From Granulicatella elegans ATCC 700633 (GTDB lineage: Bacteria > Bacillota > Bacilli > Lactobacillales > Aerococcaceae), in contig NZ_KI391971.1 of NCBI RefSeq assembly GCF_000162475.2, positions 1,384,911 through 1,448,910 of the forward strand: 64,000 nt of DNA, given 5' to 3'. The position numbers and the translations under genes are program-made. The notes below the pieces were generated by a model, which saw nothing but the letters and a program-made list of their open reading frames with translations, was not told the DNA's origin and searched no databases. Shown piece by piece: positions 49,185 through 58,525 of the stretch. Each line of letters begins with the position of its first letter. Position 1 is the first letter of the stretch.

Positions 49185-49343
49185 TTAGAATTTCCCCTTT
49201 TATTCCATTTCAATTCTATATTTAAATAACTATTTTCAAAAAATCCAATAACAAAATCATCATAACACATCCTTCACAAAGTTTCTTTAAATTATTTTCA
49301 ATTTACTGAATTGAGTATTCCTTCGACTTTTTTCACTTCCATA

Positions 49344-49372
49344 TTGCCAATATTTGATAAAAAAGGTACAAT
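49344..49372 (+). promoter_or_regulatory. Aminotransferase promoter
   Basis: Plus strand: TTGCCA (49344-49349), 17-base spacer, TACAAT (49367-49372); start near 49379, about 23 nt before the ATG. Confidence 0.75.
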
Positions 49373-49401
49373 TTACCTATCTATTACTAGGGGGTAAATC
49401 A

Positions 49402-50559
49402 ATGTTAGAACATCCATTCAATCAAGTCGTTGAAAAAATTGCCGTTTCAGATATTCGTCAATTTGATGCAGAAGTTTCTCAAATTCCTGGAATCATCAAA
49501 TTAACACTAGGTGAACCAAATTTCAACACACCAGAACATATTAAAGAAGCTGCGATTCAAGCAATTCGTGATAATCATTCCCACTATACTCCAAATGCTG
49601 GGATTCCTGAATTGCGTAAAGCAACTGCAGAATACTATAACAAAAAATTCAATTTAAACTATACACCTGAGCAAGTGATTACTACTATCGGAGCTACTGA
49701 AGCCATTAACGCTAGCTTCCAAGCTATCTTGAACCCTGGAGATACAGTTATTGTTCCAACTCCAGTGTTCCCATTATATATGCCAATTACAATGGTGAAC
49801 CAAGGGAACTTTATTACAGTAGACACTAGTGAAGATGGATTTATTTTAACTCCAGAAAAATTACGTGCTACGATCGAAGCACATCCAGAAAAAACATTTA
49901 AAGCAGTTGTATTAGTATATCCAAGTAACCCAACAGGGGTAACTTATTCTAAAGAACAATTAGAAGCTTTAAGCGTAGTCTTAAAAGAATACGGATTATG
50001 GGCATTATGTGATGAAGTTTACGCAGAATTAACATATAGCGGAACTCACACTTCATTAGCTTCATTTTTACCAGATCAAACAATCGTGATTACAGGTTTA
50101 TCTAAATCTCATGCCATGACTGGATGGAGAATTGGGTATATCCTTGGACCAGTTCCATTTATTAATGAAGTTGTTAAAACTCACCAATACATGGTTACTT
50201 CTCCAAGTAGCTCAAGCCAATATGGTGCTTTAGCTGCGATGTTACACGGACAAGGCGACTGCGATATTATGAAAGCAGAATACCAACAACGTCGTGACTA
50301 TCTAGCAAAAGAATTACGTCGCTTAGACTTCGAAGTAGCAAGTCCTGATGGAGCTTTCTATTTATTTGCTAAAATTCCTGCAAAATGCGGAACAGATTCA
50401 TGGGCATTCGTTCGTGATCTTGCAAAAAATGCTAAAGTAGCATTAATCCCTGGAGTTTCATTTGGACCTGGTGGAGAAGGTTATGTTCGATTCAGTTACG
50501 CTGCTTCAATGGAAAACTTAACAGAAGTAGTCGCTCGTTTAGAAAAATATTTAGCATAA
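49402..50559 (+). CDS. Class I/II PLP-dependent aminotransferase
   Basis: A 385-residue fold-type I aminotransferase. The PLP lysine is in TGLSKSHAMTGWRIGY near 232-247; KLTLGEPNFNTPEHI near 33-47 and YPSNPTGVTYS near 168-178 are conserved. Closest in feel to the aspartate/aromatic or N-acetyl-diaminopimelate aminotransferases (PatA), but the substrate cannot be fixed. The start is the ATG at 49402 behind AGGGGG; the frame opens 16 codons earlier within the promoter. Confidence 0.88.
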   Translation: MLEHPFNQVVEKIAVSDIRQFDAEVSQIPGIIKLTLGEPNFNTPEHIKEAAIQAIRDNHSHYTPNAGIPELRKATAEYYNKKFNLNYTPEQVITTIGATEAINASFQAILNPGDTVIVPTPVFPLYMPITMVNQGNFITVDTSEDGFILTPEKLRATIEAHPEKTFKAVVLVYPSNPTGVTYSKEQLEALSVVLKEYGLWALCDEVYAELTYSGTHTSLASFLPDQTIVITGLSKSHAMTGWRIGYILGPVPFINEVVKTHQYMVTSPSSSSQYGALAAMLHGQGDCDIMKAEYQQRRDYLAKELRRLDFEVASPDGAFYLFAKIPAKCGTDSWAFVRDLAKNAKVALIPGVSFGPGGEGYVRFSYAASMENLTEVVARLEKYLA

Positions 50560-50563
50560 TACA

Positions 50564-50591
50564 AAAGGCTGGGATTCATCCCAGCCTTTTT
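50564..50591. terminator. Bidirectional terminator between aminotransferase and mtnN
   Basis: AAAGGCTGGGA (50564-50574), loop TTCA, TCCCAGCCTTT (50579-50589): a perfect 11-bp stem with T-rich exits on both strands, serving the plus-strand aminotransferase and the minus-strand luxS-metQ-mtnN unit. Confidence 0.93.
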
Positions 50592-50611
50592 ACTTTGTAT
50601 TCATCATCATT

Positions 50612-51301
50612 CTATAACTCTTCCACAAGCGTACAAACTGCTTCAAATGCATGTTTTGAAGCTAATTCAAGCGTTGCTTCAAATGTATCTGGCGCATCCC
50701 CACCAACATAATCACTCACCCCACGAACATTCAACACGGGAATGTTATAGAAATGAGCGACTTGTGCTAATGGTGTTGATTCCATATCACTTGCCACAAT
50801 ATCCGGTAAATGTTTACGAATATTTTGTACCGTCTCAATCGAACTCATGAAAGAATCACTCGTTGCTATAAAGCCATTATGAATCCCAAATGTTGTAATA
50901 CGCTCCTGTAAAATGCGAACAACTTTTTCGTTCAATGCTTGATCCACTGGATAAAATTCTGGCATTTGTGGAACTTGCCCCCATGCATAATCGAAACCTG
51001 TCGCATCCACATCACTATATCCAAATTTTGTTGAAACAATAACATCTGCTAGTGCGAAGTTTTCATTAAAACTACCCGTTGTTCCAGTATTAATAATCAA
51101 ATCAGGTTGAACTTTATCGCAAAGCCAAGCTGCTGTAGCGGCAGCATTCGCTTTTCCAATACCGGATTGAACAAGATAGAGATTCTCATGAACTTCAAGA
51201 ATTCGAATCGGACCTTTTGAGAAAACTTCTTTTCTTGGTACGTAGTGTTCTTCAAATGGATGAAGCTCTTCTTTCATTGCAGCAACAATCGCTATTTTCA
51301 T
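50612..51301 (-). CDS. mtnN: 5'-methylthioadenosine/S-adenosylhomocysteine nucleosidase
   Basis: A 229-residue enzyme (Pfs) that removes adenine from MTA and S-adenosylhomocysteine. MKIAIVAAMKEEL starts the chain; the conserved glutamate and aspartate are in SDMESTPLAQVA and VRGVSDYVGGDAP. Its S-ribosylhomocysteine product is the LuxS substrate, and luxS is two genes upstream. It begins 3 bp after metQ. Confidence 0.95.
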   Translation of the reverse strand: MKIAIVAAMKEELHPFEEHYVPRKEVFSKGPIRILEVHENLYLVQSGIGKANAAATAAWLCDKVQPDLIINTGTTGSFNENFALADVIVSTKFGYSDVDATGFDYAWGQVPQMPEFYPVDQALNEKVVRILQERITTFGIHNGFIATSDSFMSSIETVQNIRKHLPDIVASDMESTPLAQVAHFYNIPVLNVRGVSDYVGGDAPDTFEATLELASKHAFEAVCTLVEEL

Positions 51302-51304
51302 CGA

Positions 51305-52180
51305 TTATTTACCCCACACTTCAGAAATAGGTTTCTTCACTTCTACTTTTGTTCCTTGGAATTTATCTGAAATGAATTTTTGAACATCTGCATCATGATA
51401 TAAATCTACTAATTTCTTATAATCATCATTAGATTCATTTCCACTCTTCACAACAATCACATTAATACTTGTAATAGTAGATTCATCTGCTTTTTCATAG
51501 AATAAAGCATCTTTCAATACATTTAATCCACCTTCAAGGGCAATAGTATTTCCGATAGCAATTAAATCTACATCATCTAGCACACGAATACTTGTAGTAT
51601 CATCAATTAATAAAAATTCAAAGTTTTTCTTATTTTCTACGATATCACTTGGAGTACCAGTACCTTCTTTGAAATCTGCTGGCAACTTAATTAAACCAGC
51701 TGTTTCTAACAAACGTAGTGCACGTGTTGTATTATAAGGATTATCTGGAATTGCAATTTTAGCGCCATTTGGCAGGTCATTTAATGATTTTACTTTTTTC
51801 GAATAAAGTCCCATTGGTTCGATATAAGTTGTTCCAATTGGTGTTAGTTTAGAACTATTGGATTCATTAAATCCTTGTAAATATCCAATCGATTGAAAAG
51901 CATTTGCATCTACGGAACCTTCAGCAACTGCTTGGTTTAATGGTACACCCCCATTTAATTCTTCGACTTCAATTTTTAATCCTGCTTTTTTCGCTTGATC
52001 TGATTCTGCAATATGTCTCCAAATATCCGCATCAGAACCAACAGAAGCAACTTTCACTGTTTTCAATTCTGGTTTTGAATTTGAAGTGGTTGAATTTGAT
52101 GTAGTTTGATTACTGCAAGCAGCTAATGCTACAACTGCAGAAAGTGCAAATAAAGATTTTGTAATAGTTTTTAAGTTCAT
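51305..52180 (-). CDS. metQ: MetQ/NlpA-family methionine-binding lipoprotein
   Basis: A 291-residue lipoprotein with signal peptide and lipobox LAAC (Cys22), followed by a Ser/Thr/Asn-rich linker and a periplasmic-binding fold. VASVGSDADIWRHIAES and DPYNTTRA-like IPDNPYNTTRALRLLE are NlpA-family features. It would deliver D/L-methionine to a MetNI importer, but no metN or metI lies nearby, so it uses one encoded elsewhere. Its place between luxS and mtnN ties methionine uptake to the activated methyl cycle. Confidence 0.88.
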   Translation of the reverse strand: MNLKTITKSLFALSAVVALAACSNQTTSNSTTSNSKPELKTVKVASVGSDADIWRHIAESDQAKKAGLKIEVEELNGGVPLNQAVAEGSVDANAFQSIGYLQGFNESNSSKLTPIGTTYIEPMGLYSKKVKSLNDLPNGAKIAIPDNPYNTTRALRLLETAGLIKLPADFKEGTGTPSDIVENKKNFEFLLIDDTTSIRVLDDVDLIAIGNTIALEGGLNVLKDALFYEKADESTITSINVIVVKSGNESNDDYKKLVDLYHDADVQKFISDKFQGTKVEVKKPISEVWGK

Positions 52181-52232
52181 AAGGCAATACCCCCGTCTAT
52201 ATATTTACTAATTCTTGAATAAATAAATGCCA

Positions 52233-52706
52233 TTAAATTACTTTACGTTCAAATGGATCAATACTGATTCCTTGCTCTAGTACTTGTTTAGCATATTCTT
52301 TTGCTCCAAATAAAGAGTGATCACGATAATTGCCACATTGAACAGCAGATATACCTTGAATATCTTCAAATTGAATTTTTTCAACAATTTGTTCTAAAGT
52401 TGATTTTAATGCACGAGCAATATCTTCTGCGGAACGTTCTTCCCAGAGAATTAAGTGGAATCCTGTACGACAACCAAATGGTGAAATATCAATAATCCCA
52501 TCGATACGATCACGTAGTAAATCTGCCAACAAGTGTTCAAATGTATGAATCACTCCTGTCGGCATTTCTTGCTTATTTGGTTGTAAAAAGCGAATATCAA
52601 AGTTCGAAATAACATCTCCTTTTTTTCCGTATTCGTTTGAAATTAATCTCACGTAAGGTGCAATCACCTTATTGTGATCTAATGTAAAGCTTTCTACTTC
52701 AGCCAT
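52233..52706 (-). CDS. luxS: S-ribosylhomocysteine lyase LuxS
   Basis: A 157-residue metalloenzyme that splits S-ribosylhomocysteine into homocysteine and DPD, the AI-2 precursor. Metal ligands His54 and His58 in HTFEHLLA and Cys124 in VQCGNY are present, as are Glu57 and catalytic Cys79 in FGCRTG. ATG start behind AGGAGGAATTCA. First gene of a luxS-metQ-mtnN unit and preceded by a long non-coding region. Confidence 0.96.
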   Translation of the reverse strand: MAEVESFTLDHNKVIAPYVRLISNEYGKKGDVISNFDIRFLQPNKQEMPTGVIHTFEHLLADLLRDRIDGIIDISPFGCRTGFHLILWEERSAEDIARALKSTLEQIVEKIQFEDIQGISAVQCGNYRDHSLFGAKEYAKQVLEQGISIDPFERKVI

Positions 52707-53017
52707 ATTGAATTCCTCCTGTCATGATAAAAAAGAATAGAATTTCTAGCAAAAAAACGTTTCCACTCTTTTTTTCATATCATTTCAATTAAGTTATATC
52801 GAAATGATACAGCAGTCCTCTTTGAAATTCAATGTAAAAACGAACTTTCCCTTATACTAAATTAATATAGTTCGTTATTCATTTTAGTTATACCTGTATA
52901 ACCCCTATACAAATCAGCTATATCATTTGTTTGTGAATGATACTGAACATACAATTTAGTTTACCTCTGACCTCACCAACACTTTGTATTCACTTTCTCT
53001 TTAAATTAGCTCAAAAT
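52707..53017 (-). other. Gene-free region upstream of luxS with several inverted repeats
   Basis: No open frame or known riboswitch is recognised. Repeats seen: a perfect 16-bp palindrome GTTATACCTGTATAAC (52887-52902); TATCATTTC (52778-52786) with GAAATGATA (52801-52809); AACGAACT (52839-52846) with AGTTCGTT (52869-52876); and ATCATT/AATGAT flanked by TCAG/CTGA around 52915-52945. No clear promoter, T-box or SAM-riboswitch core is seen. Contents are probably operators and a long leader. Confidence 0.5.
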
Positions 53018-53044
53018 AAAAAAGCCTGGGACAAATCCCAGGCC
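53018..53044 (-). terminator. rpiA terminator
   Basis: GCCTGGGA (53024-53031), loop CAAA, TCCCAGGC (53036-53043), followed on the minus strand by six T residues. Confidence 0.92.
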
Positions 53045-53055
53045 TATTCTCTCTA

Positions 53056-53730
53056 TTATCCTAAAGTTTGCACTTTGACACCATCCGGTGTTCCAATTAA
53101 AACTGTTTCTGTCATATTTGTAAACAATCCTTGTTCCACTACTCCTGTTAGAGCTTTTAATTCTGCTCCGAATGTCACAGGATCTTTAATCGGGAATACA
53201 TCTAAGTCAATAATATAATTTTGACTATCTGTTAAATAACGTTCTCCGTTTTCTAATACTCGGAATTTTGGACGATAGCCTTTTGCTTCAAATTTTTTGA
53301 ATAATTGTTCTGAACCATACGGAATCACTTCTACCGGAAGTGGGAAGCGTCCTAAATAATCTACCATTTTAGATTCATCGACAATCCAAATAATACGCTT
53401 TGATTGTTCTGCAACAATTTTTTCAAATAGTAAGGCTCCACCGCCTCCTTTAATTCCTGAAAAATCAGGAGCAATTTCATCTGCTCCATCAACTGTTACA
53501 TCAATGAAATCTACTTCGTCTACACTCTTCAATGGAATTCCTAACTTTTCAGCTTGTTCTTTTGTACGTTTTGAAGTTGTTACACCAATAATGTCTAAAC
53601 CTTCTTCTTTCACACGTCTACCAATTTCTTCTACAAAATAATAAGCTGTAGAACCTGTTCCTAGACCTACTGTCATACCTGATTCAATATAAGTTGCGGC
53701 CTGTTTGCCGACCATCTCTTTCATGTTCAC
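53056..53730 (-). CDS. rpiA: Ribose-5-phosphate isomerase A
   Basis: A 224-residue isomerase interconverting ribose-5-P and ribulose-5-P in the pentose phosphate pathway. [17 protein letters not shown] near 22-38 and DGADEI and KGGGGAL (about 84-103) form the active site. The start is set at GTG 53730 (product [18 protein letters not shown]), seven to eight bases from GGAGGG and giving the standard length. ATG 53736 is too close to that site; the frame opens with TTG at 53745. Confidence 0.93.
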   Translation of the reverse strand: MNMKEMVGKQAATYIESGMTVGLGTGSTAYYFVEEIGRRVKEEGLDIIGVTTSKRTKEQAEKLGIPLKSVDEVDFIDVTVDGADEIAPDFSGIKGGGGALLFEKIVAEQSKRIIWIVDESKMVDYLGRFPLPVEVIPYGSEQLFKKFEAKGYRPKFRVLENGERYLTDSQNYIIDLDVFPIKDPVTFGAELKALTGVVEQGLFTNMTETVLIGTPDGVKVQTLG

Positions 53731-53764
53731 ACGCATACCCTCCAATATGATTCAACTATCCTTA

Positions 53765-54259
53765 TTATAACATAAATTCTTTTACTCGTTTCAAATCTTC
53801 TTGTAATTGTTCATAGATTTGTCGCATTTCTTCAACAGATAAACTCAATTCCACTTCAACCGTTTTCGTTTGTTCCTTCTGCTCTTCTTCTTGATAAAGA
53901 AAGACTTCTTCTTCATCCAATTGAGCCAAGTCAATTCCAATCACTTGAGAAGCCGTTGTTAAAATATTTTCCGGAGCAACGACCCATGTCATAATATACT
54001 CATCTTCCACTTTCTCTAATAATACAGCTAATCTGGATTGTTCAAATTCTGAAGAATATTCTTCTCCTTTTTCTAATAAGTTCTTCATCGCCTCCAGACA
54101 TTCTTCCAATTGTGCTACAGATAATAAGTCTATTATTTCTTGATAAGCTTGTTCTTGATGAGAAACTTGTAAGAAAACATCTGTTTGAATATTGTGAGTT
54201 TGAGGATGGATAGCTAAAAATTTTAATTCAAATATAAAATCCCCTTCTGAAATCTTCAT
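53765..54259 (-). CDS. Unidentified acidic 164-residue protein
   Basis: A soluble, strongly acidic protein (Glu/Gln-rich, for example EEEVFLYQEEEQKEQ near 120-134) with a coiled-coil-like C-terminal helix (EEMRQIYEQLQEDLKRVKEF). No signal, membrane segment or known motif. ATG start behind AAAGAGGTGAGCGC. It lies 34 bp upstream of rpiA and is probably co-transcribed with it. Function unknown. Confidence 0.75.
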   Translation of the reverse strand: MKISEGDFIFELKFLAIHPQTHNIQTDVFLQVSHQEQAYQEIIDLLSVAQLEECLEAMKNLLEKGEEYSSEFEQSRLAVLLEKVEDEYIMTWVVAPENILTTASQVIGIDLAQLDEEEVFLYQEEEQKEQTKTVEVELSLSVEEMRQIYEQLQEDLKRVKEFML

Positions 54260-54330
54260 GCGCTCACCTCTTTCTTCGTTTTATTGCCATATCTATAGTA
54301 CAAGTTTCTCTTTCTACTTTCAATCATTTC

Positions 54331-54360
54331 AAAAAAAAGGCTGGAGTTTCTCCAACCTTT
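54331..54360 (-). terminator. Terminator of the ABC efflux operon
   Basis: AAGGCTGGAG (54337-54346), loop TTT, CTCCAACCTT (54350-54359) with one G-T pair, followed on the minus strand by a T run at 54331-54338. It overlaps the stop codon of the permease gene. Confidence 0.9.
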
Positions 54361-55583
54361 TAACGTAATATTTCAATGACATCTTTATTCGCAGCAGATT
54401 TAGCAGGAAATACGCTAAATACAATTCCGATAAAGACAGATACTCCAACTGTTAAAGCTACTGCTATCCAGTCGGTATAAATTTTAAATGGTAAGAAATT
54501 CGAAATCAACATCGCAATCAAGACACCTGTTACATATCCGATAATTCCACCAATAGAAGTAATCATAATTCCTTCTAATAAAAATTGTAGTTGAATTGAA
54601 CCTTTAGTAGCTCCCATTGCACGACGAATCCCTATTTCTTTTGTGCGTTCAGATACTGAAATATACATCATATTCATTACCCCTACACCTGCAATGAATA
54701 AAGAAATTCCGGCTACTGCTGAAACAAAATAAGTTAGTCCATCTAACACTTTTCCAATAATATCCATTTGAGCTGCTACGTCAATAAAAGTATATTTCCC
54801 TGAAGTATGTTTTGAACCCACTTCATTCAAATGAGTTTCCACTTTTTTAGCAACATCTTTTGCGACATAGCCTGGTTTAACAAACACTTTTAGTCCATTC
54901 ACGTTTTCTTCTTTTTTATGATAATGTTGATGAGTAGTAGCTGGAATATGGACAGCTTTATAAGGATCTGCACCAGTAAAAATGGCTTGCAGCGCATCAA
55001 CTTTACTAGTTGGCTTCACACCTTTAATATAATACACTTCTCCATCAATCGTTACCCCATGTCCTAGTGCTTGTTTTGGACTAGAAAATAACAATTCTGC
55101 TAACTCATCATCAATAATTGCTACTTTTTTATTCGCATCAATATCTACTTGGGAAATGTTTTCTCCAACCGTCAAAGATTCTTTTGTTGCAGATTTTTCT
55201 AACCCCAGTACAACATGTTCTGTCGATTTCTTTGTTGGAATAGAAACACCGAAAATATAATTTTGTTCCTTTGTTTCAGGAATTTCTGTTCCCGAAACTC
55301 CTTCAATACTTTCTACACCAATACGGTCTTGTTTTGAAAAAGCTTTTTCTACTTTTCGAACAGATTGTGGATTATCAGGTTGATAGAAAAATTGTACAGT
55401 GACTTTCCCATTATCTTCACCAGCTAATCCTGAAACAGCCATTTTTTGGAATCCTTTCCCCAGACTCATAATCGTAATAACAGCTGCAATTCCGATAATA
55501 ATTCCTAACATCGTTAAAATCGTACGACGAGCATTTCCTTTTAAAGAATGCAGAGCGGACCCTAATAATACACTAAATTTCAT
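54360..55583 (-). CDS. MacB-type ABC transporter permease
   Basis: A 407-residue permease: one membrane segment near 22-42, a large extracellular MacB-like domain (about 45-275), then three membrane segments in the FtsX domain at the C-terminus. RTILTMLGIIIGIAAVITIM and SERTKEIGIRRAMGATKGSI are diagnostic. It works as a mechanotransmission-type exporter with the ATPase and adaptor encoded upstream, probably for a peptide. The start is ATG 55583 behind AAAGGAGGGG; it overlaps the ATPase gene by 11 bp. Confidence 0.9.
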   Translation of the reverse strand: MKFSVLLGSALHSLKGNARRTILTMLGIIIGIAAVITIMSLGKGFQKMAVSGLAGEDNGKVTVQFFYQPDNPQSVRKVEKAFSKQDRIGVESIEGVSGTEIPETKEQNYIFGVSIPTKKSTEHVVLGLEKSATKESLTVGENISQVDIDANKKVAIIDDELAELLFSSPKQALGHGVTIDGEVYYIKGVKPTSKVDALQAIFTGADPYKAVHIPATTHQHYHKKEENVNGLKVFVKPGYVAKDVAKKVETHLNEVGSKHTSGKYTFIDVAAQMDIIGKVLDGLTYFVSAVAGISLFIAGVGVMNMMYISVSERTKEIGIRRAMGATKGSIQLQFLLEGIMITSIGGIIGYVTGVLIAMLISNFLPFKIYTDWIAVALTVGVSVFIGIVFSVFPAKSAANKDVIEILR

Positions 55584-56265
55584 ATGGAATCCCCTCCTTT
55601 TGTTCATGAATCACACCATCAATTACATGAATAACACGAGAACAATACTTCGTCAAAGTCGGATCATGCGTCACCATTACAATCGTTACACCATCTTCAC
55701 GATTTAAACGATATAAAATATCCATAATACTGGCAGAAGTTTTACTATCTAATGCTCCTGTTGGTTCATCAGCAATAATGAATTTTGGACTATTCACTAA
55801 TGCCCGAGCAATTGCCACTCTTTGTTTTTGACCACCTGAAAGATGGCGAGGATATTTTTCTAATTTATCTCCTAGGCCTACTTTTTCAAGAGCTTGTTTT
55901 ACTTTTGAATGAGTTTGTCGAGGCGTTAATCCACGATATAATAAAGGTAGACGAACATTTTCTTCGACTGTTGCTTGTTCAATTAAGTTAAAATCTTGAA
56001 AAACAAAGCCAACAGTAGAATTGCGTACTTTGGAAATTTGGTTATCACTCAAATTGGAAACAGACTCATCATTAAAAGAATATTTTCCTTCATATTTAGA
56101 ATCTAGGAATCCTAATATATTAATGAGGGTAGATTTCCCAGAACCAGAAGGTCCCATTATTCCAACAAATTCTCCTTGAGTAATACGAACCGTTACATCA
56201 TTTAATACATGTAACTGCTCATCTCCAACTTTATAATATTTATGAATATGTTCTAGTTTAATCAT
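55573..56265 (-). CDS. ABC transporter ATP-binding protein (LolD/MacB type)
   Basis: A 230-residue ATPase with Walker A GPSGSGKST near 38-46, Q-loop FVFQDFNLI, signature LSGGQKQR near 144-151, Walker B FIIADEPTGALD near 163-174 and the H-loop THD. It pairs with the downstream FtsX-domain permease. The start overlaps the adaptor gene by 8 bp, and the end overlaps the permease by 11 bp, so the three are translated in a coupled way. Confidence 0.93.
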   Translation of the reverse strand: MIKLEHIHKYYKVGDEQLHVLNDVTVRITQGEFVGIMGPSGSGKSTLINILGFLDSKYEGKYSFNDESVSNLSDNQISKVRNSTVGFVFQDFNLIEQATVEENVRLPLLYRGLTPRQTHSKVKQALEKVGLGDKLEKYPRHLSGGQKQRVAIARALVNSPKFIIADEPTGALDSKTSASIMDILYRLNREDGVTIVMVTHDPTLTKYCSRVIHVIDGVIHEQKEGIPYEI

Positions 56266-57469
56266 GGGACTTCACCGACTCTTCCAATTGTGTAGAAGAC
56301 ACCGCTGCTCCATCTGTAATGTCTGAATCTGGATTTGCAATCACTTTATCTCCAATACTTAATCCTTCTTGAACAATCCATTGGAATCCTTTTTTCACAC
56401 GTTTAATATTTTTACGTTTAGCTACCCCATTATCATATAAATAAACATATTCTTGTTCTCCATCTTTTTGAATCGCTTGTTCTGTTAATACTAATCCTTT
56501 TTGAGGGATTTTTACTTGAACAGTAAATCCATTTGGAAGAGAAATTTCTGGTTTTACAATTACATCATAACGAGCAACACTATGACCTCCACCACTAGAA
56601 GCTGCACTTGGAGAAGTTGGCAAAGATGGTACTGGATTAGCACCACTTCCTGACGGATCAGTAGAAACAAATGAAATCGTTCCTTTAATCTCTCTATCTT
56701 GAGCTTTCACATAGATTGTTACAGAAGCTCCCTTTTCAACTGATTCATAATCATATTCAGAAACAGTTGTTTTCGCTTCGCTATCTTTACTTGTAATTTT
56801 AATGAAGGCTAATTGTACATTTGTTTTTCCTTCTGGATTAATACTAATAGTTCCTGCAATATCTGCTGTTACACTTGAACTTGTTTTTTTAGAAAGACGT
56901 TCGATTTTTGTGTTTACATCTTCAATATTATTGTTCATATCACGAATTGCTTTTTGAGTTCCCTCGATGGCTTGGTCAAAGGCTGTCGTATCCATAGTTC
57001 CTACATGAGCTGTTTGATTAGCAGTACCTTGCTGATTTTGAGTAGGAACTTCTTTTTCTAACTCTTGTTTTGCTTGAGCTTTACGATTCTTTTGTGTTTC
57101 TAATTCTTGATATAGACGATCACGTTCAGCAACTAGACGACTCACTTGTCGATTTAAATCGGCAACTTCGTCACTAAGCGTTTCATTATCATATTCAAAT
57201 AGCACATCGCCTGCTTCTACTTCTTGACCATCTGTTACTTTTACTTGAGCGACTTGCCCTTTTTGAGGATCCACATGATAGCTTTGCTCTTTAGCCGTTT
57301 CAATATTTCCATCTAATACTAAAGGCTCCTGTTCCGTTAACTCCATAATTGTATAATGGTGTTCTTCTTTCTTTTCCGGAGAGTGTAATTTTAAAAATCC
57401 TAATACGATAACGGCAATGGCTCCTAATACCATTACGCTAATCATGCTCCATTTTAATGTTTTACTCAT
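56258..57469 (-). CDS. HlyD-like efflux adaptor protein (membrane fusion protein)
   Basis: A 403-residue adaptor with an N-terminal membrane anchor (about 7-28), a lipoyl-like barrel half (EEHHYTIMELTEQEPLVLDG onward), a long coiled-coil hairpin (about 108-195, charged and Gln-rich), then the second barrel and beta domains. A low-complexity segment rich in Ser/Gly/Pro lies near 270-300. In Gram-positives such adaptors join MacB-type pumps to the cell wall side. ATG start, 12 bp after the second paralogous membrane gene. Confidence 0.88.
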   Translation of the reverse strand: MSKTLKWSMISVMVLGAIAVIVLGFLKLHSPEKKEEHHYTIMELTEQEPLVLDGNIETAKEQSYHVDPQKGQVAQVKVTDGQEVEAGDVLFEYDNETLSDEVADLNRQVSRLVAERDRLYQELETQKNRKAQAKQELEKEVPTQNQQGTANQTAHVGTMDTTAFDQAIEGTQKAIRDMNNNIEDVNTKIERLSKKTSSSVTADIAGTISINPEGKTNVQLAFIKITSKDSEAKTTVSEYDYESVEKGASVTIYVKAQDREIKGTISFVSTDPSGSGANPVPSLPTSPSAASSGGGHSVARYDVIVKPEISLPNGFTVQVKIPQKGLVLTEQAIQKDGEQEYVYLYDNGVAKRKNIKRVKKGFQWIVQEGLSIGDKVIANPDSDITDGAAVSSTQLEESVKSHD

Positions 57470-57481
57470 TGATAACTCTCC

Positions 57482-57958
57482 TTAACGTTTCACTACTTCT
57501 TGTGCCCATTTTTGATAAGTCACATATAACCATGCAAGTACCCCAGCAATAATCGCTGGAACGACAAAAGTAGCTAGACTAAACTCTTGATGATTGAAAA
57601 TATTACTAGCAATTTGCATTAAAATCGAAAAGACGTGAATTCCGATTGCATAAAAGAATAAATTCTTATCTGGTAATACTTGAGTTTTAGCACTCTTTCC
57701 AATTTTATGATATAAAATTGTTGCAAAAATACATAATAGGAAGAATAATAGGAAAACTGCTACTCCAACTCCAGCCGTTTCATAACTATGTTCTACACCT
57801 TGTTTTGCTAATTCTTCTTGCACACTTGGAACAAAAGTAGACGCTGCTCCAATTAATACAAAGAGATTCCCAAAAATTCCAATAATATTCCAAACTTTTA
57901 AGCCGGTAGCAATTTTACTAACAAGCCCTGCATAGCGTTCAACTTTTTGTGTATCCAT
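57482..57958 (-). CDS. Four-segment membrane protein (paralogue 2)
   Basis: A 158-residue protein starting MDTQKVERYAGLVSKIATGL with four hydrophobic segments at about 20-43, 65-86, 101-118 and 128-150, and a conserved YQKWAQEV end. It is a clear paralogue of the next upstream gene (same ends, same LYHKIGKSAKTQVLPDKNL-type loop). Co-transcribed with the ABC pump. The family is not recognised; an accessory or immunity-like role is conceivable. Confidence 0.75.
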   Translation of the reverse strand: MDTQKVERYAGLVSKIATGLKVWNIIGIFGNLFVLIGAASTFVPSVQEELAKQGVEHSYETAGVGVAVFLLFFLLCIFATILYHKIGKSAKTQVLPDKNLFFYAIGIHVFSILMQIASNIFNHQEFSLATFVVPAIIAGVLAWLYVTYQKWAQEVVKR

Positions 57959-58008
57959 ATTTTATTCCTCCTAACGGTTATTTTCAAAATTCTAAAAATC
58001 ACATTTTT

Positions 58009-58488
58009 TTATTGTTTCGCTACTTCTTGTGCCCATTTTTGATAAATCACATATACCCATGCTAGTAATCCAGCAACAATCGCAGGGAAAATATATGCAG
58101 TAATATCAAATCCTAATCCACTCATCAATTGATTCACAACTTGCATCACAATTGAAAACGCAAAAACCCCAATCGCATAATGTAATAAATTTTTATCAGG
58201 TAATACTTGAGCTTTAGCACTTTCTCCAATTTTATGGTATAAAATTGGAGAAAAAATACATATTAATAAAAATACTACAAGAACTGCTATTCCAAATCCA
58301 ATGTTTTCTTTTGTGAGATATGGATTTTTTACTTTTGCTAATTCTTCTTGAACTTGTGGTATTAATAATATTGCCATTCCTAAAAGACCCAAAACATTTC
58401 CAACAATCCCAATAATATTCCAAATTTTTAACCCCTTAGAAACTTTTCTTATAACTCCTGCATATTGTTCAACTTTTTGTGTATCCAT
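58009..58488 (-). CDS. Four-segment membrane protein (paralogue 1)
   Basis: A 159-residue protein, first gene of the ABC efflux operon, starting MDTQKVEQYAGVIRKVSKGL and ending YQKWAQEVAKQ. Four hydrophobic segments; the loop ILYHKIGESAKAQVLPDKNL near 82-101 is shared almost unchanged with paralogue 2, suggesting that the cytosolic loops are functionally constrained. ATG behind GAGGAGGAATGT. Promoter and dyad operator lie just upstream. Function unknown. Confidence 0.75.
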   Translation of the reverse strand: MDTQKVEQYAGVIRKVSKGLKIWNIIGIVGNVLGLLGMAILLIPQVQEELAKVKNPYLTKENIGFGIAVLVVFLLICIFSPILYHKIGESAKAQVLPDKNLLHYAIGVFAFSIVMQVVNQLMSGLGFDITAYIFPAIVAGLLAWVYVIYQKWAQEVAKQ

Positions 58489-58525
58489 GATACATTCCTC
58501 CTCAAAACTTTTTTTAAAAAGAATA

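Noticed and set aside
52707-52830. T-box or SAM riboswitch upstream of luxS
   Set aside because: GAGTGGAAACG near 52760 only faintly recalls the T-box antiterminator and lacks the AGGGTGGNACC core; no S-box or SMK-type core is seen.
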